In this document: positions 58,500 to 64,000 of the stretch, one piece after another
Layout of the letters: every line of letters begins with the position of its first letter
Numbering within the stretch: the first letter of the stretch is position 1
Assembly (NCBI RefSeq): GCF_012489685.1
Contig: NC_080045.1
Span: 8,643,648-8,707,647, forward strand
Source: Lotus japonicus
Taxonomy: Eukaryota > Streptophyta > Magnoliopsida > Fabales > Fabaceae
Direction: 5' to 3'
DNA: 64,000 nucleotides
The notes under the pieces: generated by a model
The model's database searches: none
Seen by the model: the letters and a program-made list of their open reading frames with translations, nothing else
What the model was told of the DNA's origin: nothing
Made by a program: the position numbers and the translations under genes

Positions 58500-58610
58500 G
58501 CTAGTAATGTTAGTAAATTAGTCATCTTCGAGGTTCGAACTTTGGACTCTTCACCATTCATCCTACCAAACCCTTATATCTCTAACTCTTACCACTTGAG
58601 CTATCCTTTA
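58500..58610 (-). mobile_element. tRNA-derived SINE (head region)
   Basis: On the minus strand: GGATAGCTCAAGTGGTAAGAG (A-box type) followed about 50 bases later by AGTTCGAACCTCG (B-box). This is the internal RNA polymerase III promoter layout of plant SINEs. It is not a tRNA gene, because no cloverleaf can be made of it. A further degraded A-box-like piece (TAGCTCAAGTGGTAAGAAT on minus) lies at about 59195-59215. Confidence 0.65.
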
Positions 58611-59688
58611 AGAGACTAAGCATTATCCCTAATATTATCCTTACATTTTTCTCTTTTCAATTTAAATCTTTTTTGAAAGATATTTAAATCTTTTTTTTTT
58701 GGTCAAAAAGATATTTAAATCTCTCACAAGTTATGTGTGAAAATGGGCTATGATGTCATCATCAAACATAAAAAAAGGGCTACGAAGCAAACTTTTTCAG
58801 TTTTTTCCCGAAACTACAACGGCAAATTAGTAAGGTGGGCCTAATCTAGGCATTCTTAAGAGTTAAGAAGGGGTGTTCGATGTGGGATCCACACGGTTGT
58901 CTTGAGGCAGCGGCAAGTTCCAATTTGGAAGGAAGAATGCCAAACAAGTCCCGACTCACGCAAACAGCCAACACCACTTTTCTGCTTTATTCCCTTCCCC
59001 ACTAATCAAGCCTCCTCATGTCATGTTAGTGCTCTAATCTTCTATTATTTTAAGACTAGTTCTCTAGCAACACACAATTTTAATCATATACTCCAACACA
59101 TATAAATATTATTTTATATATTAGAAAAATAAATTGCACACCTTTAAAAATTAATTTCTGCACCTTCCTCAGTTAACCTCATATATTTTCGAATTCTTAC
59201 CACTTGAGCTACCATTCAGGAACCAACACATATAAATATTGTGATTGATTTACTTTTTGAAAAATAAACTAATTTTCCATTTTTTAAAAGTATTAATTTT
59301 TTAAAATAAATCAATCACGATGAGTATGTTGGAGTGTATTTATGTTGCGCCGTGTAGCTTGCATTATTTGGTATCTCAATTATAAGAGTGCTCCCTCCCC
59401 TTCCCCCATTCATTCCCCTTCCTCTCTCATTTGGGAAAAATCTCAATAGTTAGCCTCCAACAAAGCAAACACCCATTCCCATCTTCCATTCCACACCTAA
59501 AAACTCCTTGCCTCTTAATTGCAATTTACTAAAAGGTATTTTTTCTCTCTTCCATCATTTGACTTTCTCTATGTAGCAATTTCTCTTTGGTTTGGGAGTT
59601 CAAACATAGTTGATAAATTCCACAATATGATATATAAATATATGGTTGGCTGAATTGACTTACTCTTTCAACTCTTGTCTCTTCGTGC
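58611..59688. other. Upstream region of chorismate mutase gene
   Basis: No ORF is supported. It contains the degraded SINE piece mentioned for 58500-58610 and an inverted A/T-rich stretch around 59240-59310. Confidence 0.5.
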
Positions 59689-59697
59689 TATATATAA
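59689..59697 (+). promoter_or_regulatory. TATA box of chorismate mutase gene 1
   Basis: TATATATAA, 94 bases before the ATG. The same position is kept in the duplicate (TATATAA at 63787-63793). Confidence 0.7.
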
Positions 59698-59790
59698 TGC
59701 ATATCCTATGATCCTTTCATTATCACAATCATAGTAATCATAACTGTAATTTTGTTGTTATTGTTCTTTTGGGTTTGATTGATTGATACC

Positions 59791-62595
59791 ATGATGATTC
59801 GATTTCAGTTGCTGGTGGTTCTTGTGTTGGTAATTTCTACTGTCAGATACAGAATGGCCCAAGCAGAATCGAATCCTGGAAATGTGTACACGCTGGAGTC
59901 TGTGAGGAAGGGTCTGGTTAGGCAAGAAGATACCATTGTTTATGGCCTCATTGATAGAGCTAGGTTCCCTTTGAATTCTCATACCTATGAGGAAAACTAC
60001 TCTAAAATCCCGGGTTTTTGTGGCTCGTTGGTCGAATTTGTTGTTCAGAACACTGAGGCCGTTCAAGCTAAGGTAAATAACTACTGCTATTAGTCTATAC
60101 ATTTTCATAGCTTGTTTTGATTTGGGTTGCCAAGTCATGTTATTTTAATATTGTGTGGTGTTTATTCTTAAGCAAAATCTCGGGTTTGAGTGTCTTGTCT
60201 TGTGTAAGGAAAAAAATCTCCGCCGCGAGAGCTAGTCCCACAAGGATCTGGCCTCCCATTGAGATAACTGTGTTACATAAAAATAAAAATTGTGGTATTT
60301 GCCTTGTCCCCTGGGTTTTACACTGCGGTTGAGCAGCGGTCCTTAACATTGTGGATAAGTTGTATGCATTTGTGGGAGCTCGAAAAACCTTAATATTGTT
60401 GTTGCTAACTGCAATTTTGAAACCATATCTGCAACTTCAATGTCAGGGACTGCACATTTGTGTCTTGTTTTAAATGAATTGGGCAGATTATTAAGATTAA
60501 GGGTGTAAAATGGATATGAAAAGGAGGGATGTTATCAAATATGCTGATTGGTAATTTAGCTAACAATCTAGCTTCACATACTTCTGAGTAATAAATACAC
60601 ATTGGGAATATTGGATTTTGTTTGTTTTTAAAAGGAAGTTTGAGGTGGAGTAAAAGGCGATATTCTAAGCCCTTTGCAAAATGCATAACTTGTTCTGACT
60701 CTTAGGCTCTTGGGTGTTGAAATGAGGGCTAACTTTGATAAGGTGGAGCACATACTAATTTAATGACATGAGATGGAACTTCTCTGCAACATTTGCAAGG
60801 TTCAGTTCATAATTTTGTGCTTCTGTTATTACTTACTGACCAAGTTTCTTCACCTGGGGTAAATGGATTCATCCAATCAAACATGTATTATATCTCTGCT
60901 AATCGCAATGAGTGGTTCTTATCTGCTATGTGTCGTGTTATTGCATTTGAAAAAATGTTTAATAAAAATAATATGGTATATTACAGGCTGGAAGGTACCA
61001 AAACCCTGAAGAAAATGCCTTCTTCCCAGAACATTTTCCATTATCAATTGTGCCATCGTACCCCTTCACACAGGTAGCTCACCAAGACTCAACAACGACT
61101 TCCAATTTCCATAGTTCATGTAACTTACAATAAAAATGATTAGTTCTATCATTCATCCTTCTTTAGATTTTGCATCCTGGAGCCGCTTCGATTAACATAA
61201 ACAAGTCCATTTGGAAAAAGTACTTTGATGAGTTGCTTCCAATTTTGGTTGCTTCGGGTGATGATGGCAACTATGCACAAACTGCAGCTAGCGATCTTTC
61301 ATTATTGCAGGTATGTTTTTTTTTCCTGAAACTTCATTTGGGAGTATGGTTATGGATGAATTTAGGTAGAGAAATCTTTACAAACAATAACCAATTTAAA
61401 TTTTGTCAAAATCAGTCTTCAGTTATCATTTGTCAATGTATTTTAGTGCAACTCATGTGAGATTTTTTAACAGTGGCCTAGAGGCTAAAAACTAGTGTTG
61501 ATTCTGATTTATGCAAATCATCTTGTAAAATATCTGCAGGCCATCTCCAGAAGGATTCATTATGGAAAGTTTGTAGCTGAGGTGAAATTCAGGGAATCTC
61601 CTCAAGATTACGAGCCTTTAATACGAGCTAAGGTAAATATTTGTGCAGATTGCTAAGTGTTAGCAAATTTAGGTCGTTTGGAAAAGCTTATTTGAGTTTA
61701 TCTTATAGCATAAGTGATATGTAAGTGTTTGAGAGAGCTTATGGAAATACTTTATGGCCTACATATAAGCTATTTGAGCTTATTTTCATAAGCTGTTTAG
61801 ATTAGCTTGAGCAAGTGTTTTTGCCTAGCTACCTATAACATAGTTTGAGCTTTTCTCAATAAGCTTCTCATATTAGGTCACGATTAAGTCCTTATGCGTA
61901 AGGACTTATTTCCATAAGCTCTTTATTAACTTGGTTACTCAAACTTGCTAAGTTCCATAATAAATATCTGTTTTTACAACACAATTCATTTGGTATACAT
62001 TATCATCAAGATAATATACCATGATTTAATGGTTAGATTACTTGTCTTCAAACTTATACCTGATATCACATGCATTTGGGTAAACAACTTAATTAAGTGT
62101 TTATAGCAATAACTAGTTATCGCATAAGCGCTTATTCATAAACTTATTGATATGTTAGGTAAACATACATGCTTTTTCATAAACTAATATGAGCAGCTTA
62201 TCAATAGGTCATAAGTTATTTATGTAAGTTCTCTCAAACATTTACATAAGTGTTTATGCTACAAGGCAAACTCAAATAAGCTCTTACAAACAGGCACAAT
62301 CTTAAATGTTTTTATGCAAATGGAGCTCACATCTATAATGGTACCCTCTTGGATTTTGCAGGACAGAGAAGGGTTGATGAAATTATTGACATTTGAGAGT
62401 GTTGAAGAGATGGTGAGAAAGAGAGTTGAAAAGAAGGCCATGGTGTTCGGGCAGGACGTAGGCCTAAACGGTGATGATGAAAAGAAAGTAAAACGCAAGT
62501 TTGATCCATCAGTGGCTTCTCGCTCGTATCAGAAGTGGATAATACCTCTCACCAAGGAGGTTCAGGTTGAGTACCTCTTGCGCCGTCTAGATTGA
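59791..62595 (+). CDS. Chorismate mutase (AroQ, plant CM2-like) with N-terminal signal-peptide-like segment
   Basis: Five phase-0 exons: 59791-60072, 60987-61073, 61167-61310, 61540-61632 and 62362-62595. They encode 279 residues. The enzyme converts chorismate to prephenate, the entry step to phenylalanine and tyrosine. Family hallmarks are all present: LVRQEDTIVYGLIDRARFPL, GRYQNPEENAFFPEHFP, GDDGNYAQTAASDLSLLQ, SRRIHYGKFVAEVKFRESPQ and the C terminus VEYLLRRLD. Known plant CM2 is cytosolic and about 265 residues. Here a hydrophobic segment precedes the domain (MMIRFQLLVVLVLVISTV, then RYRMAQA|ES), fitting a secretory signal with an Ala-x-Ala cleavage site. An internal Met (MAQAES) could start a cytosolic form. 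Intron 4 carries a MITE. A tandem duplicate starts 4107 bases downstream. Confidence 0.95.
61673..62296. mobile_element. MITE in chorismate mutase intron 4
   Basis: Inverted ends: GTCGTTTGGAAAAGCTTATT at the left and, reading back from the right, GTGCCTGTTTGTAAGAGCTT; both continue ATTTGAGTTT. The interior consists of many AAGCT/AGCTTAT motifs. It occupies most of the 729-bp intron and leaves both splice sites intact. Confidence 0.7.
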
Positions 62596-62624
62596 GACCG
62601 TCTCAATGCAATTAGGAAGAAAAA

Positions 62625-63050
62625 AAGGAACATGATGTTCTGTTCAAATGCATAAGCTCTTATGTGATCCTAGAACACAGGAATATGATATCCTTGTTCA
62701 AATGCATAGGTTCTTATTTATTGCCAATTCTTACAAGAAAGAAATATCATGTCTTTGTTCAAATGCATAAGCTTTTATGTGATCCTTTTTTGCCAATCTC
62801 TTAAGGTGTTTGGAAAATTAAACTAAAATGTCGTTAATCACATACTGTGCAAGTTTAAGAGGGTAGCTGCTGGCTTGGAAACTCGTGTATGAACCCAAAT
62901 TTAAACATGCAGTTAGAAGAAAGGAACATGATGTCCTTGTTCTATTGCATAGACTCTTATGTAATCACTAATCAGTGATTGCTAATTTCTTAGAAGAAAG
63001 GAATATGATATCCTTGTTCAAATTGATAAGCGCTTATGTCATCCATTATT
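62625..63050. repeat. Irregular tandem repeats behind the chorismate mutase gene
   Basis: About five variants of GGAATATGATATCCTTGTTC followed by AAATGCATAAGCTCTTATGT lie at about 62628, 62690, 62743, 62922 and 63000. They start within the 3' UTR. Spacing is uneven because other sequence separates some of the copies. Confidence 0.75.
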
Positions 63051-63109
63051 TAATTTCAGTTACTTCTAAGTTTGAAGTAAGGAATATTTTTTGTTACATC
63101 GGAAAGTTA

Positions 63110-63200
63110 AATTGCATTAGCCACGAATCGATCTCTGGACTTCCCCTGCCCAACCCATATGTCCCCAGCTCCTACCACCTGAGCTATCCTACGGGGACTT
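63110..63200 (-). mobile_element. SINE (Au-like), head region
   Basis: On the minus strand: GTAGGATAGCTCAGGTGGTA (A-box), then GGGGACATATGGGTTGGGCA and, further on, GAGATCGATTCGTGG (B-box). This is the pattern of plant tRNA-derived SINEs such as Au. It is not a functional tRNA. Confidence 0.7.
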
Positions 63201-63786
63201 AGAAGTAAGGATTTTTTTTTGAACCAGAAGTAAGGAATATGATGACAAAATAACATACTTTTTTTATTTAAAATCAATTACCTACATTGAATAATGTCAT
63301 TAAATTCTACCAAAAAAAAGATTAAACTTAAAAAGCTAATTTGAAATTTAAGCTAGAGTTTATATCATTTGCATGAGATCATAAGTTCAAATTTACAATT
63401 TTATGCTTAAGTAATTCAAACATGTTTAAACATAGTGTTTTTTATGTCCTTTAATGTAATTTTATATGAAAATAAAAGGACTTTTATGATTTTATACTCA
63501 AACAGTTTAAAATTATTTTTTAAGTGAAAAGCATTGATTATATTTGTAAACAAACATAGACAACTTTTGCTTTTAAAAAAATCACTTTAAATTAAAATAG
63601 TTTTTTATTCAAACGTAAAATTACTTTTTTTAAGCAGAAACAAACAAGCCCTAATTTTGATATTTTTTTTTTAAATTGGATTATCAACTAACTTTTGGCG
63701 CTGTCTAATGTTTGATGAGCAATATGATAAAATTAATATATGGTTGGCTGAATTAACTTACCCTTTCAACTCTTGTCTCTTCATGC
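63201..63786. other. Intergenic between the two chorismate mutase copies
   Basis: AT-rich without an ORF. From about 63735 on it matches the promoter of the first copy (from about 59640), so the duplication covers promoter and gene. Confidence 0.7.
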
Positions 63787-63897
63787 TATATAATGCATAT
63801 CCTATGATCCTTTCATAGTTTCATTATAACAATCATAGTAATCCTCATAACCATAATTTTGTTGTTATTGTTCTTTTGGGTTTGATTGATTGACACC

Positions 63898-64000
63898 ATG
63901 ATGATTCGATTTCCGTTCCTGGTGGTTCTTGTGTTGGTCATTTCTACTGTCAGGTACAGAATGGCCAAAGCAGAATCGAATGATGTGTATACCCTGGAGT
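63898..64000 (+). CDS. Chorismate mutase gene 2 (tandem duplicate), 5' part only
   Basis: From ATG 63898 the reading MMIRFPFLVVLVLVISTVRY, then RMAKAESNDVYTLE is cut by the window end. Compared with copy 1 (59791) it has Pro-Phe for Gln-Leu at residues 6-7, Lys for Gln at residue 24, and lacks three codons (a 9-base deletion at the mature N terminus, NPGN against ND). The hydrophobic signal-like segment and the Ala-x-Ala site are kept. The promoter, with TATA box 63787-63793, is also duplicated. Whether the remainder is intact cannot be seen. Confidence 0.93.
   Translation, partial: MMIRFPFLVVLVLVISTVRYRMAKAESNDVYTLE

Noticed and set aside
58560..58610. Possible tRNA gene on the minus strand
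   Set aside because: A-box and B-box are present but no cloverleaf can be formed; it fits a SINE.
63120..63200. Possible tRNA gene on the minus strand
   Set aside because: Again only polymerase III boxes; the sequence between them is that of an Au-like SINE.

Overview
The window is nuclear DNA of a flowering plant, AT-rich and dense in transposons. Multi-exon genes with GT/AG introns, group IIa WRKY factors, a class II (PTEN-type) formin and a plant AroQ chorismate mutase all say dicot. Ogre-like sequence and tRNA-derived SINEs make a legume my best guess (inference). Nothing prokaryotic, no CRISPR and no functional rRNA or tRNA gene was seen.

Layout, genes: (1) two tandem group IIa WRKY genes at 4026-5476 and 15942-19262, both on +, with the same four-exon structure and an identical 117-nt WRKY exon. 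(2) A 17-exon class II formin on the minus strand, 33257 down to 20604, convergent with the second WRKY gene. It has a catalytically dead PTEN-like domain, a C2 domain, a repeat-rich linker, a proline-rich FH1 and a complete FH2. (3) An intronless gene for a 422-residue protein I do not recognise, 35899-37167. (4) A five-exon chorismate mutase with an N-terminal signal-peptide-like segment, 59791-62595. Its tandem duplicate starts at 63898 and runs off the window.

Layout, mobile DNA: between the WRKY genes sit a Harbinger-like MITE, a 1.6-kb element with a triplicated 309-bp unit, and a 5.36-kb Ty3/gypsy element (9365-14720, 5-bp target duplication). That element keeps gag and protease, lacks RT/integrase and carries antisense ORFs. 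Three Mutator-like or long-TIR elements have 9-10 bp target duplications: 538-2343 (carries an RRM gene fragment), 39308-40951, and 41746-43865 (inverted copies of an RPA1-like exon). An Ogre-like remnant (45926-46470) is followed by a 5.3-kb Helitron with both ends (46474-51774). Formin introns hold a chromovirus integrase/chromodomain fossil and a LINE fragment.

The most unusual object is at 55230-57842: an apparently very young LTR retroelement (LTRs identical by eye, intact 5-bp target duplication) inserted in a Stowaway-like MITE. It has PBS and PPT but no gag or pol. Its only coding content is one uninterrupted 646-codon ORF whose ATG is formed exactly at the LTR/PBS junction.
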